A DNA stretch of 64,000 bases, taken from an uncultured archaeon. GTDB taxonomy: Archaea > Thermoproteota > Nitrososphaeria_A > Caldarchaeales > Calditenuaceae. Location of the stretch: the NCBI GenBank assembly GCA_938017985.1, contig CALIKS010000001.1:86745-150744 (forward strand). Direction: 5' to 3'. Shown here one piece after another: positions 15,748 to 24,109 of this stretch (positions are counted from its first letter, which is position 1; every line of letters starts with the position of its first letter). The translations under genes and the position numbers were made by a program. A model generated the notes under the pieces. That model worked only from the letters and a program-made list of their open reading frames with translations. It searched no databases and was not told the DNA's origin.

Positions 15748-16879
15748 AACAACAATACAGACATCCGTTGACAGTGTAGAGGGAGTTAGATTAAAGCTAA
15801 TTGGTATTGGAGGAGCTGGTTGCAACACTGTAAATAGGTTAATTTCGGGGGGACTTTACGGCGCGGTTACTATTGCTGCTAACACTGACAAACAGCACCT
15901 AGACATGATTAGGGCTCATCAAAAGATTCTCCTTGGACCTACAGTTACGAAGTTTCATGGTGCGGGTGGGAACCCAGAAGTCGGAAGAATTGCGGCTGAG
16001 GAATCAATAGAAGAAATTCGCCAATCAGTTCAAGATTCAGACCTTGTCTTTATTGCTGCAGGGTTAGGCGGAGGCACAGGGACTGGCGCGGCTCCACTCG
16101 TTGCAAAAGTAGCAAAAGAATCAGGAGCAATAGTCGTCGGAGTTGTTACTATGCCTTTCAGGTTTGAGGGAAGTATCAGGAGAAGAATTGCTGTGAAAGG
16201 TCTCGAAGAGTTGCAAAAATATACCAACACCGTCGTAGTAATCGATAATAATAGATTACTTGAGCTTTATCCTCAATATAACCTGAAAACAGCCTTCTCG
16301 TTGGCTGATGAAGTGATAAATAACATGATTCTAAGCATTACTGAGTCAATTGTCAAGCCCAGCCTTATCAATATCGATTTCGAGGACTTCAAGGCCGTGG
16401 TTGGTCAGGGCAAGCTTGCTTCTCTAGGAATCGGTCGTAGTAGCTCGCCTAATAGGGCGGAAGAAGCCACGTTTAATGCCCTTCAGTCTCCACTACTTGA
16501 AGGTACTTTTGATGGAATCACAGCAGCAATCGTGCACGTAACTGGTGGAGAAGATATGAAACTGAAGGAGGCTTCTCGCCCACCCGAGATAATATCAGAA
16601 CTAATGGGTGATGATGGACTAGTAGTTTGGGGGGCGAGAATTGATAACTACTATGCATCGACGATGCAGGTCGCTTTGATACTCACAGGGGTCTCAAGCG
16701 TCGCAATAACTTATGGAGGCGAGTCAGGACCGTTGGTCGATCTTGAAGGTGAAAGACTCAAAGAAGTAGTAGCAAAAGCTCCATCACCGATAGATGATAA
16801 TCATCATGAAAAAGAAGAAGACGAACTAGAGAAATTAATAGCAGAGTTAGGCATAAAAAGATTAAAAATAGATAGGTAA
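15740..16879 (+). CDS. ftsZ: Cell division protein FtsZ
   Basis: Tubulin-family GTPase that polymerises into the division ring. The 379 residues contain IGIGGAGCNTVNRL near the N-terminus, the GTP-binding signature GGGTGTG (110-116), and the T7 synergy loop NIDFED (211-216), which supplies catalytic Asp residues to the next monomer. A charged linker and a short C-terminal peptide (LIAELGIKRLKI) end the protein, a likely partner-binding tail. The GTG start at 15740 is preceded by a GGAGGAGG site. The upstream RHH gene overlaps it. It suggests FtsZ-based division; no CdvB/ESCRT gene is seen in the window. Confidence 0.96.
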   Translation: MSETTIQTSVDSVEGVRLKLIGIGGAGCNTVNRLISGGLYGAVTIAANTDKQHLDMIRAHQKILLGPTVTKFHGAGGNPEVGRIAAEESIEEIRQSVQDSDLVFIAAGLGGGTGTGAAPLVAKVAKESGAIVVGVVTMPFRFEGSIRRRIAVKGLEELQKYTNTVVVIDNNRLLELYPQYNLKTAFSLADEVINNMILSITESIVKPSLINIDFEDFKAVVGQGKLASLGIGRSSSPNRAEEATFNALQSPLLEGTFDGITAAIVHVTGGEDMKLKEASRPPEIISELMGDDGLVVWGARIDNYYASTMQVALILTGVSSVAITYGGESGPLVDLEGERLKEVVAKAPSPIDDNHHEKEEDELEKLIAELGIKRLKIDR

Positions 16880-16904
16880 GAATATTATTAAGTCCTAATA
16901 ATAA

Positions 16905-18598
16905 TTATAGTTTTGTTGTATTCGTTTTATTTCTCAATTCTTCAATTTTGCGGTCAGGAATCTTCTTGAAGAGTGGATAAGGTCGTTTTATCATGTGCCC
17001 GGCCTCTATAGGTGTTGTTCCTGCATTAAGCCAAGCATCTCCATCTGGGATCTTTATGTCCAGCATCTCTCTCATCTTTATCGCTGATACTGGTATAAAC
17101 GGCTCTAATAGTATCGAGAGACACTTAACGACTTGTGCTGCAACATAGAGTGTTGTAGCTGCTCGATTAGGTTCAGTTTTTATCTGATGCCATGGCTCTT
17201 TCTTTGTCAAATACATATTTCCCCGGCTAGACAATTCGGTGAGAATTTCAAGTGACTGTCTCATCCTCAATTCATCCATAAATTTTGATGCCTTAATAGG
17301 CGCCTCACGTATAAATGAGAGCAGTTCGTTGTCAAGCTCGTCGAAAGTGTGTGGCGAAGGAATCAGTCCATTAAAATGATTATAGATAAAAGTCAAAACC
17401 CTATGTACAAAGTTTCCAATATTGTCGTTTAGATCGTTGTTTATTGTTTTTTGAAAATCATCCCAGCTGAAGTTTGTATCACTCTTCTCTGGCCTTATCT
17501 TTATGAGGTAATATCGCCAATAATCGGCGGGAAAATAGCTAAGAGCTTGGTCAAGCCAGACACCTATTCCTCGACTCTTAGAGAATTTTTGTCCCTCAAA
17601 CATCAAGTACTCAGTTGAGGAAACATTCCAGGGAAGAGTTAGTCTCTCATCGTAAGCCATTAGTAAAGCGGGCAGGATGATTGTATGGAAGGGTATATTA
17701 TCTTTTCCGATAAAGTATACACTTCTCGTTTCTGAGTCCAACCAATATTTTTTCCATAATTCTTTATCACCTTTTTTTATGGACCACTCAATAGTAGCAG
17801 TAATGTATCCTATAACCGCCTCAAACCATACATATATCGTCTTGTCCTCTGCTCCAGGAAAGGGAGCCGGAATCCCCCATAGATTATCTCTAGTTATTGC
17901 CCTCGGCCTTAATCCTTCATTAATCCAGCTGAGTGAAAAATTCTTTGCGTTTTCTGGCAGCCTGTCATTTTGCAAAATCATCTCTTTAAGCTTTTCAGAG
18001 AATCGAGGGAGATCAAAATACCAATGTTTCGTCTTTTTGATAATAGGAGTCGAGCCACAGATACTACATTTACTATCCAATAATTCAAGAGGCTCAAGAA
18101 CTACACCGCAGTTTTCACATTGGTCACCTCTAGCCGATGGATAACCACACTTAGGGCATGTTCCAATTACGAATCGATCGGGTAAAAATCTCTTACAGTT
18201 TTCGCAGAAGAGCTGATCGACATCTATTGAGTAGATATATCCTTTTTCATAGATTTTAAAGAAAAACTCTTTACAGAACGCTATGTGTACATCATTATGC
18301 GTACGAGTATAATTGTCAAATGATAGTGAAAACTTATTGAAGAGGTCCGTGACTATTGAGTGCATCTCGTCTGTAAGAATCTTTGGGTGTACTCCCCTCC
18401 TTATCGCTTCAACCTCGATGGGAGTTCCATGCTCATCAGATCCACTTACAAATACTACGTCCTCTCCCCGTAGCCTAAGATAACGAGCATAGACATCAGC
18501 GGATAAAGCTGAACCTATAAGCGTGCCTAGATGCGGTACGTTATTTATGTAGGGCCACGCTGAGCATACAAGCCACTTGCCGAGCTCTAATCACCCAT
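16905..18598 (-). CDS. metG: Methionyl-tRNA synthetase with a frame break at the start
   Basis: Class I synthetase charging initiator and elongator tRNA-Met, about 564 residues. Near the N-terminus the frame reads LGKWLVCSAWPYINN then VPHLGTLIG (the HIGH-like motif). It has a zinc-knuckle domain with CENCKR, CPKCG, CENCG and CSICG, and the KMSKS-like KFSKS. The conserved N-terminus is in frame from 18590, but that frame has no ATG, GTG or TTG before 18365, where essential residues would already be lost. A TATA box (18621-18630) points to an ATG at 18598, which reads MGD then TAG; a one-base change between 18590 and 18598 would join it to the coding frame. There is no C-terminal tRNA-binding domain. 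Confidence 0.88.
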
Positions 18599-18620
18599 TA
18601 TCAAATATCACGTTAATTCC

Positions 18621-18630
18621 TTTATAAACA
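18621..18630 (-). promoter_or_regulatory. TATA box of the methionyl-tRNA synthetase gene
   Basis: The minus strand reads TGTTTATAAA, centred about 26 bp before the out-of-frame ATG at 18598. This spacing predicts a leaderless mRNA beginning at that ATG and strengthens the case for a one-base indel in the first codons. Confidence 0.5.
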
Positions 18631-18700
18631 CTTATTTCTGTATAACATAAAAACGAAGGTAAAATCATAAAAGATTAAAAATATCATGTTTTAAAATTAT

Positions 18701-19249
18701 TTGCGAGAGATCTTGTCAAATCCGGAGGAAACTATTACTAGGTCTTTTAGAATTTCTGAGCATTCATTTAGAATACTAAGGGAGGATGCTGAAAGACAAA
18801 ACATATCAGTAAATACGCTTGTTAATCAAATTCTAAACCTATACGTGAATTTTGAAAGATATGCAAAGACAACACATATGATAAAACTGCCAAGTCAATT
18901 ATTAAAATCCCTCTTGGATGCTATTCAGGAAAGCATGATTATCAAGATCGCGCAACATTTAGGAGAAAATATTGCTGAATCTATCATACTTGTTAAGTCT
19001 GGGACTCTTAGCCTGGAAAGTATTATTACTCATCTTAAAGACCTTTCTATTTATGGGTATCTCTTCGAGTATAATGAAATAACTACTCCTCAAAAGATCA
19101 CCATATCGCTTGTTCATCAATTTGGATTAAGGGGTTCGCTTCTTTTTGCCCACTACATCCAATCAGTATTTAAGAGAATCAACATTCAACCCTATTTTAA
19201 TATTACTGAAAACGCCGTAACGCTTGAAATCATGAGAGAACGGTTATAG
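18701..19249 (+). CDS. Ribbon-helix-helix protein with C-terminal sensory-like domain
   Basis: Protein of 182 residues. Residues about 13-50 (TRSFRISEHSFRILREDAER, then ISVNTLVNQILNLYV) form a ribbon-helix-helix DNA-binding domain. The remaining 130 residues form an alpha/beta domain ending in ITISLVHQFGLRGSLLF and a C-terminal strand, resembling a multi-copy family of RHH proteins that I recall from Thaumarchaeota; ligand and targets are unknown. The start is a TTG, and another in-frame TTG at 18713 is possible. It is divergent from metG, and no obvious operator palindrome is seen. Confidence 0.6.
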   Translation: MREILSNPEETITRSFRISEHSFRILREDAERQNISVNTLVNQILNLYVNFERYAKTTHMIKLPSQLLKSLLDAIQESMIIKIAQHLGENIAESIILVKSGTLSLESIITHLKDLSIYGYLFEYNEITTPQKITISLVHQFGLRGSLLFAHYIQSVFKRINIQPYFNITENAVTLEIMRERL

Positions 19250-19333
19250 ATTCATTAAACTACATTTAATCGCAAAAAATACCAATAGTTTATAACGTCG
19301 ATATGTATATTTAGACTCAGAGATGCATATAAC

Positions 19334-20032
19334 TTGCAACTAAGCAAAAAGCTCGGATTAGTGATTCTTTCCATCGCTATTGGAGTAGTAGTTTTAACCA
19401 TTTTCACTACTAATATGCATTCATTAGTAATTGGTAAGGATAATACTTACCAGGCTCCAATAGTTGATGCATATTTAAGCACTTGTCCAATGATTAATGA
19501 ATGGCGCCCCTTTGCGAATACGGCTCAAAGGCTCGACATAACTGAGGTAAAGAACAGGCTTGAACGATATGTCCAGAATTTAGGAGAGAACTATGCCGTA
19601 TCTGAAATAATGGAGTTTAAAAATAATTTTTACGCAGTCATAATTGAAGAAGATACCGGTATGGGTGCATTCGAGTTACTCGTAAATCCATATACTGGCG
19701 CGATAACTCTCGAACCAGGACCAAACATGATGTGGAACACAAAATATGGAATGCATTTTAAAATGATGGGCGGCTTGTCATCACAGCCTAGAGATGTTAC
19801 AATAGGTGAGAGCGAAGCAAAGGAGATAGCACTAAGATACCTAATGAAAACATTTCAAGGAACCATCATGGTAGAGGAACCTACTCGTTTTTACGGTTAC
19901 TATACGTTTGACTATATGATTAATGGTGTGATTCATGGTATGCTTAGCGTTAATGGATTCACGGGAGAAGTATGGTATCACTCGTGGCATGGTGAATTCA
20001 TCCAAGAAATCGAGGTGGATGAAATTGAATGA
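19334..20032 (+). CDS. Membrane-anchored PepSY-like protein
   Basis: Protein of 232 residues with one N-terminal membrane segment (about 8-28, LGLVILSIAIGVVVLTIF), then an extracytoplasmic part. Two PepSY-like repeats are suggested by ITEVKNRLERYVQNLG with FELLVNPYTGAITLEPG, and by IGESEAKEIALRYLMK with MLSVNGFTGEVWYHSW. Such domains occur in secreted proteins with proposed peptidase-inhibitor or binding roles. The TTG at 19334 is the predicted start. The stop codon overlaps the next gene's start by 14 bases, so the two are co-translated and probably act together at the membrane. Confidence 0.65.
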   Translation: MQLSKKLGLVILSIAIGVVVLTIFTTNMHSLVIGKDNTYQAPIVDAYLSTCPMINEWRPFANTAQRLDITEVKNRLERYVQNLGENYAVSEIMEFKNNFYAVIIEEDTGMGAFELLVNPYTGAITLEPGPNMMWNTKYGMHFKMMGGLSSQPRDVTIGESEAKEIALRYLMKTFQGTIMVEEPTRFYGYYTFDYMINGVIHGMLSVNGFTGEVWYHSWHGEFIQEIEVDEIE

Positions 20033-20432
20033 TAGTCAAGGCCTGAGCCTAGCCGTCGTATTTACGATAGTTGGAGGAGTATTGATCCTAATCAATAGTG
20101 TCTTTTCTCTGATTTTATCATTGACTACACCTACGTCTGCATGGTTACCTACCTGGGGCTGTCCTTGCGGAATGAACTGGAGATGGGGAGGACCGATGAT
20201 GCCTTGGCTCTTCACTGGTATGATGACTTATCTGCCCATCATTGGAGCTCTCTCCGGAGTTATGTTGATCATTAGTGGACTAATGATACACTCAAATACA
20301 AAAAATGCGGCTGTCTGGGGATCAATTGCCATCGTCTTCTCTATCTTAGGATTCCTCGGTGGCGGCGGATTTTTAATAGGCTCACTCGTCGGGCTGGTAG
20401 GCGGAATACTATTGTTGACACAGTATCAATAA
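20019..20432 (+). CDS. Small multi-pass membrane protein (DUF6114/DUF4064-like)
   Basis: Membrane protein of 137 residues with about four hydrophobic segments, the first two joined by a loop containing the Cys, Trp and Met-rich stretch WGCPCGMNWRWGGPMMPW. The C-terminal GIAIVFSILGF/GGGGFLIGSLVG-type hairpin resembles small bacterial and archaeal DUF6114/DUF4064 proteins. The ATG at 20019 has the Shine-Dalgarno GAGGTG just upstream, and earlier in-frame codons overlap the PepSY gene. The Cys-x-Cys and Met-rich loop could bind metal, but that is speculative. It is coupled to the PepSY gene. Confidence 0.65.
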   Translation: MKLNDSQGLSLAVVFTIVGGVLILINSVFSLILSLTTPTSAWLPTWGCPCGMNWRWGGPMMPWLFTGMMTYLPIIGALSGVMLIISGLMIHSNTKNAAVWGSIAIVFSILGFLGGGGFLIGSLVGLVGGILLLTQYQ

Positions 20433-20613
20433 TTTAGAAAAATGACCTATTGAGTCATGACCGAGCCTATCAAAGTTACATACTTCTTGTAGAGGTGTCT
20501 CGTATAGTAATAGAGCTTCCTATTGCGTAGATATACTAACGCTCAAAATTCACGTTGTTATATAGCTTGGCATAGTCGTTCGCAAGTTCTTAAAGACATT
20601 CCGCAAAACGTTG

Positions 20614-21165
20614 TTATCCATGCTTGATGGCTACTAATGTGAGCCAGACCGATAGGAGGAGGGAGGCAATAGTCTCCTGGATGGCGACGCCCGTCCATGG
20701 CCAATCAATCATCCAGACCGCTAGGCTTGCAAGGAACGCGAGGACGGCATAGAGACCAGTCCCCAACGCCTTCATGATGAGCGTGCATATGCCATACACC
20801 AGTAGTGTCAATCCAAATAATGTGAAGAGTATGACTGAGACTGTTCCATGCGCCGTCCCAAAGTCCTCCGACAGGATGCCGACTAACACAAGATCTACAC
20901 CTGATATTAAGAGTAGAATAGACCAAGGAATGACGAGTCGATGGTGCCTCCCACGAATTATTAAGACCGACGTCAAGGCGGCAAGTATGCCTGAGATTAT
21001 TAAGCCTGTGTTAAAGATTAAAGCGTTCAGTCCCTGTCTTCCATAATTGCCGAGGTCGCTCAATGCGTTATTATAGAAGTTAAACCATGGAGAGATACCT
21101 ATTGCGGCTGCTATAAAGAAGTATGCTGACCAGGCCGCAGCTAGGCCCGTATATCTTGCCCTCAC
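20614..21165 (-). CDS. DUF998 membrane protein
   Basis: Protein of 183 residues with six hydrophobic segments. The loop SPWFNFYNNALSDLGNYG matches the conserved NxLSDLG signature of DUF998, a family of unknown function. Base composition here is visibly more G+C-rich than elsewhere: the 60 bases from 20641 contain 38 G or C by my count. It lies 38 bases from the 3' end of the glycosyltransferase gene on the same strand, so it may be the last gene of that operon. A role in envelope or polysaccharide biology is only suggested by the neighbour. Confidence 0.75.
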   Translation of the reverse strand: MRARYTGLAAAWSAYFFIAAAIGISPWFNFYNNALSDLGNYGRQGLNALIFNTGLIISGILAALTSVLIIRGRHHRLVIPWSILLLISGVDLVLVGILSEDFGTAHGTVSVILFTLFGLTLLVYGICTLIMKALGTGLYAVLAFLASLAVWMIDWPWTGVAIQETIASLLLSVWLTLVAIKHG

Positions 21166-21203
21166 GTAGATGATATACGACCAACAGAGAAATAAGTATT
21201 AAC

Positions 21204-22751
21204 CTAGCCTAAAGGAAGAATACTTGGATTAGAGAGTAGAATCCAGATGAATAGGATGTCAAGTACGAGGATTACGGACCATATGACTAACGCAGCCTTT
21301 TCGGAGATCCTTGTCTGAGGCGCTTGATATTCTATGGGCCACTCCTCGTACTCTACGGGCTCCTCAGCCTCTGTGATCGAAGTAGCCGCGGCTATTCGCG
21401 GCTGACCTTCAGACTCCGCTACGAAGCCAATCACTCCACGCCCAGGATGCTCCGTCTTCTCCCACATGACCGGCTTAGCTATCTCCTGATAAATTGCCCT
21501 TAGACTTGCTAGAGGCATCATTACATAGGAGTAAAACAGCATCGGAAAAATTACATGCCACCAGGGCGTCTTGATTTTCTCGAACCAACCACCGAGAAGC
21601 CAAGTTGAGATGAAGACAGCGTTAAGGAATAATGGTAGAATCGCCCACGTCGGGAAGACGTCGCTGAGAAGTGGAGGTGTCAAACCGTACAGTTCTAATA
21701 TCCAGAGTCCAGTCAGAGTGAAGCACACCCAGTTCAATAAGACTACTAACGGGGCAGACAGCATGATTAGGATAGAAAAGACCCTAGCGAATCCTACTCT
21801 TCTCATAAAGCTTGGCCGCCAAAGTAGTGGAAGGTATTTCCAAAGGCTCTGAAGCCAGCCCCTAAACCACCGTGTCCTCTGCCTCAGCCATCTCTTAAAG
21901 GTCACAGGTGCCTCCTCCCAATGCCTAGCGTCTATTACTCCTATCCGCATTTTAGCAAGAGTCATCCGAATAGCTAACTCAGCATCCTCTGCCACATTCA
22001 ATGAGTCCCATCCACCTACCTGCACCGCCTTCGTCTTCCAGAAGTAGTTTCCTGTGCCTCCTAACGGCGTATAGAGTCCTAGCCGGGCCCTCCCATTCAA
22101 CCATATTCGGAACCAGCCAGCATACTCATACGCAAATACCTTCGCTATCCATGAATCTTCCTCATTATTTATTCTCAGAATTGCTTGCACGGCATCATAG
22201 CCGTGGTCTACTAGTGCGGCAACAGCCTTCGGAAAAACATCCGAGTCAGGTATGTCCTCCACGTCAACAACTCCTACAATCTCTCCAGTACATAGCGGCA
22301 AGGCATCGTTCAGGGCGCTCGGTTTTGTGGGGTAAAATTCTCTCCGTGCAAGCGCCTTCACATTGTAAGGATATTTTTGTTGCAAAGATGCGGCTATTCG
22401 TTCACCGAGTGGGTCATCAGTAACGATAACAACTTCTTTAAGACTCGAAGGATAAGCGACATGGTTTACAAGCACCTCCGTCGTCCTCGCCAGTATAGGC
22501 TCGTTCATAGCAGGGACGATTATAGAGATTTTAGGAGCCCTGCTGGGTGGTGTAGCGGGTTTAAAGACTGGACCGATGCCTTTAACAGTTAGTAATATGT
22601 GATACGTTCCCCACACAATATAGAAAATAGTGATAAAATATGCTAAGAATGTGAGTGTCGGTCGAGTGAATACAAATAAAAGCAATGAGGTAATCGATAG
22701 GAAAAGAATTGCGATGAATACTCTTTTGTTAAATTTATTTTTCAAAGACAA
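21204..22751 (-). CDS. Membrane glycosyltransferase, family 2
   Basis: Processive-type GT2 enzyme of 515 residues. Two N-terminal membrane helices (about 11-55) precede a cytosolic GT-A domain beginning ISIIVPAMNEP. The acidic sugar-nucleotide motif is VVDVEDIPDSD, and the acceptor-site motif QRTRWFRGW is the (Q/R)xxRW box of cellulose-synthase-like enzymes. Several C-terminal helices follow, forming a likely translocation channel. It would make and export a polysaccharide. Its start overlaps the TackOD1-like gene by 17 bases, so both are probably translated from one mRNA. Confidence 0.85.
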   Translation of the reverse strand: MSLKNKFNKRVFIAILFLSITSLLLFVFTRPTLTFLAYFITIFYIVWGTYHILLTVKGIGPVFKPATPPSRAPKISIIVPAMNEPILARTTEVLVNHVAYPSSLKEVVIVTDDPLGERIAASLQQKYPYNVKALARREFYPTKPSALNDALPLCTGEIVGVVDVEDIPDSDVFPKAVAALVDHGYDAVQAILRINNEEDSWIAKVFAYEYAGWFRIWLNGRARLGLYTPLGGTGNYFWKTKAVQVGGWDSLNVAEDAELAIRMTLAKMRIGVIDARHWEEAPVTFKRWLRQRTRWFRGWLQSLWKYLPLLWRPSFMRRVGFARVFSILIMLSAPLVVLLNWVCFTLTGLWILELYGLTPPLLSDVFPTWAILPLFLNAVFISTWLLGGWFEKIKTPWWHVIFPMLFYSYVMMPLASLRAIYQEIAKPVMWEKTEHPGRGVIGFVAESEGQPRIAAATSITEAEEPVEYEEWPIEYQAPQTRISEKAALVIWSVILVLDILFIWILLSNPSILPLG

Positions 22752-23721
22752 AAGAATGCACCAATTCTAAAAGAATTTCTTTAATGTCCTCAAATCTTCT
22801 TCCTTTAATGGGTACTAGAGTGAAGTATGCTGGGTTAAGCACCCTTCCAAACTCGAGCATTTTCTCCTCATCCAAGAGCACTATGAAGTGTATGCCTAAG
22901 TCCGCTGCTTTTACAACAACCTTCATAGCCTCTGTAACATCACCTCCCTCACTTAAGACTTCGATAGCAGCAACTTTACCGTCTAAATGAATAAGGATAT
23001 GAGCCAAATATAATGCCCCGCTCTTTCCCTTAACAATCTTTAGAACCTCAGTCTTTACGTTTAGACTCTGTTCCAATTCTGCCTTAATTTTCTGGATAAG
23101 CTCTAATATCGGGCGAGCTTTCTTGAGTTCACTACTTACACCGAAGATCGGGTATCTCTCTAAATTGATCTTATCAAGCGTCGTCGTGTGGTCTTTATCA
23201 CATCTAAGACTTATTAGGGGGTATTGGAATATTGCTCCGCATCTTTGGCATCGGAAGCCTAGGCCTGGTCGACCATAGTCTATTCCCACTCTCTTCAATG
23301 GTTTATTGCATTTTGGACATCGCTCTATCACTCCTTGACTATCTTTTATGAAGTCTTCAACACCACCCATGAAGCCGCATTCATAGTGTACCACTAAGTC
23401 TAGTTGGAGGAGGTCGCTTTGCCTGCAGTTTGGACAGAGGACTTCAAGCCTAAGAGAGGTAGAACGACATATTGAGCAAGAGGGGAAAGAGATGAATCCT
23501 TTTACATCGAGAAAGGCCTCTTTATAGCAACTAAGTATATTTTCAGCCGGAATATGAAATCCAGCCAAGACATAGTATACCCCAAAGCCTGGAACTAGGG
23601 TGGGAATGATCTCCGGTTCACCATCTTCCTTCAAAAGAAGGAACACTAAATCCTTCACGCTAGTGACGAACTGGCTCTCTGGAATTTCCTTAGCGACCCT
23701 TCTTTGAGAAGCACCATCCAT
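22735..23721 (-). CDS. TackOD1-like zinc-binding protein
   Basis: Protein of 328 residues. The central region (about 80-185) carries a series of Cys pairs: CSIC, CPNC, CPKC, CQRC and single Cys/His. The segments VVHYECGFMGG and KRVGIDYGRPGLGF resemble the Thaumarchaeal output domain 1 (TackOD1) that I remember from archaeal signalling proteins. The C-terminal part (about 220-328) is an alpha/beta domain, with VAAIEVLSEGGDV and LGIHFIVLLDEE. It overlaps the GT2 gene, so it plausibly senses or controls polysaccharide production. TackOD1 is an assignment from memory. Confidence 0.6.
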   Translation of the reverse strand: MDGASQRRVAKEIPESQFVTSVKDLVFLLLKEDGEPEIIPTLVPGFGVYYVLAGFHIPAENILSCYKEAFLDVKGFISFPSCSICRSTSLRLEVLCPNCRQSDLLQLDLVVHYECGFMGGVEDFIKDSQGVIERCPKCNKPLKRVGIDYGRPGLGFRCQRCGAIFQYPLISLRCDKDHTTTLDKINLERYPIFGVSSELKKARPILELIQKIKAELEQSLNVKTEVLKIVKGKSGALYLAHILIHLDGKVAAIEVLSEGGDVTEAMKVVVKAADLGIHFIVLLDEEKMLEFGRVLNPAYFTLVPIKGRRFEDIKEILLELVHSFVFEK

Positions 23722-24109
23722 GATTATCTACACTATTCCTTCAAGGTCGATTAACTTGATTTTATTTAAACATTCTTGTGCAGGTGCTACCATAATTCCT
23801 CAATCTCTACCAACATCTAAACTATTTTCTCTATGTCTAGAAACACGCCTAAAATGAGACTGGCTCCCTGTATAAAAAACCTATAACGCAGGACAATTTC
23901 TCCAAACTTACAATGCCCTATTAAATTATGAAGGGTAATGTTCACCTCACCGCTACTTAATTAATAATCAAATATGCTGGTTTAAAAGGTCAAGGAAAAC
24001 GGATCTAATACTCAATAATCATTGAACAAAAAATTTACTTAAAATAACCGATTTAACTTTTCAATTAGTTTTCATTAATCATTTCCCTATAGACAATGTC
24101 TACTATTTA
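23722..24109 (-). other. Intergenic stretch with one short open frame
   Basis: About 390 bases between the 3' end of nurA and the start of the TackOD1-like gene, mostly AT-rich without obvious repeats. On the minus strand a GTG-initiated frame of 42 codons (23945 to 23817) encodes a peptide beginning VNITLHNLIGHCKFGEIV with a hydrophobic middle, preceded by a weak Shine-Dalgarno-like GGTGAG. It could be a small membrane peptide, a remnant or chance. A TATA-like TTTATTTAAA near 23761-23770 probably belongs to the TackOD1-like gene. Confidence 0.3.

Noticed and set aside
22001-22423. Open frame of 140 codons opposite the glycosyltransferase
   Set aside because: The G+C-richer region lengthens chance antisense frames; the peptide is Ser/His/Pro-rich without domain features.
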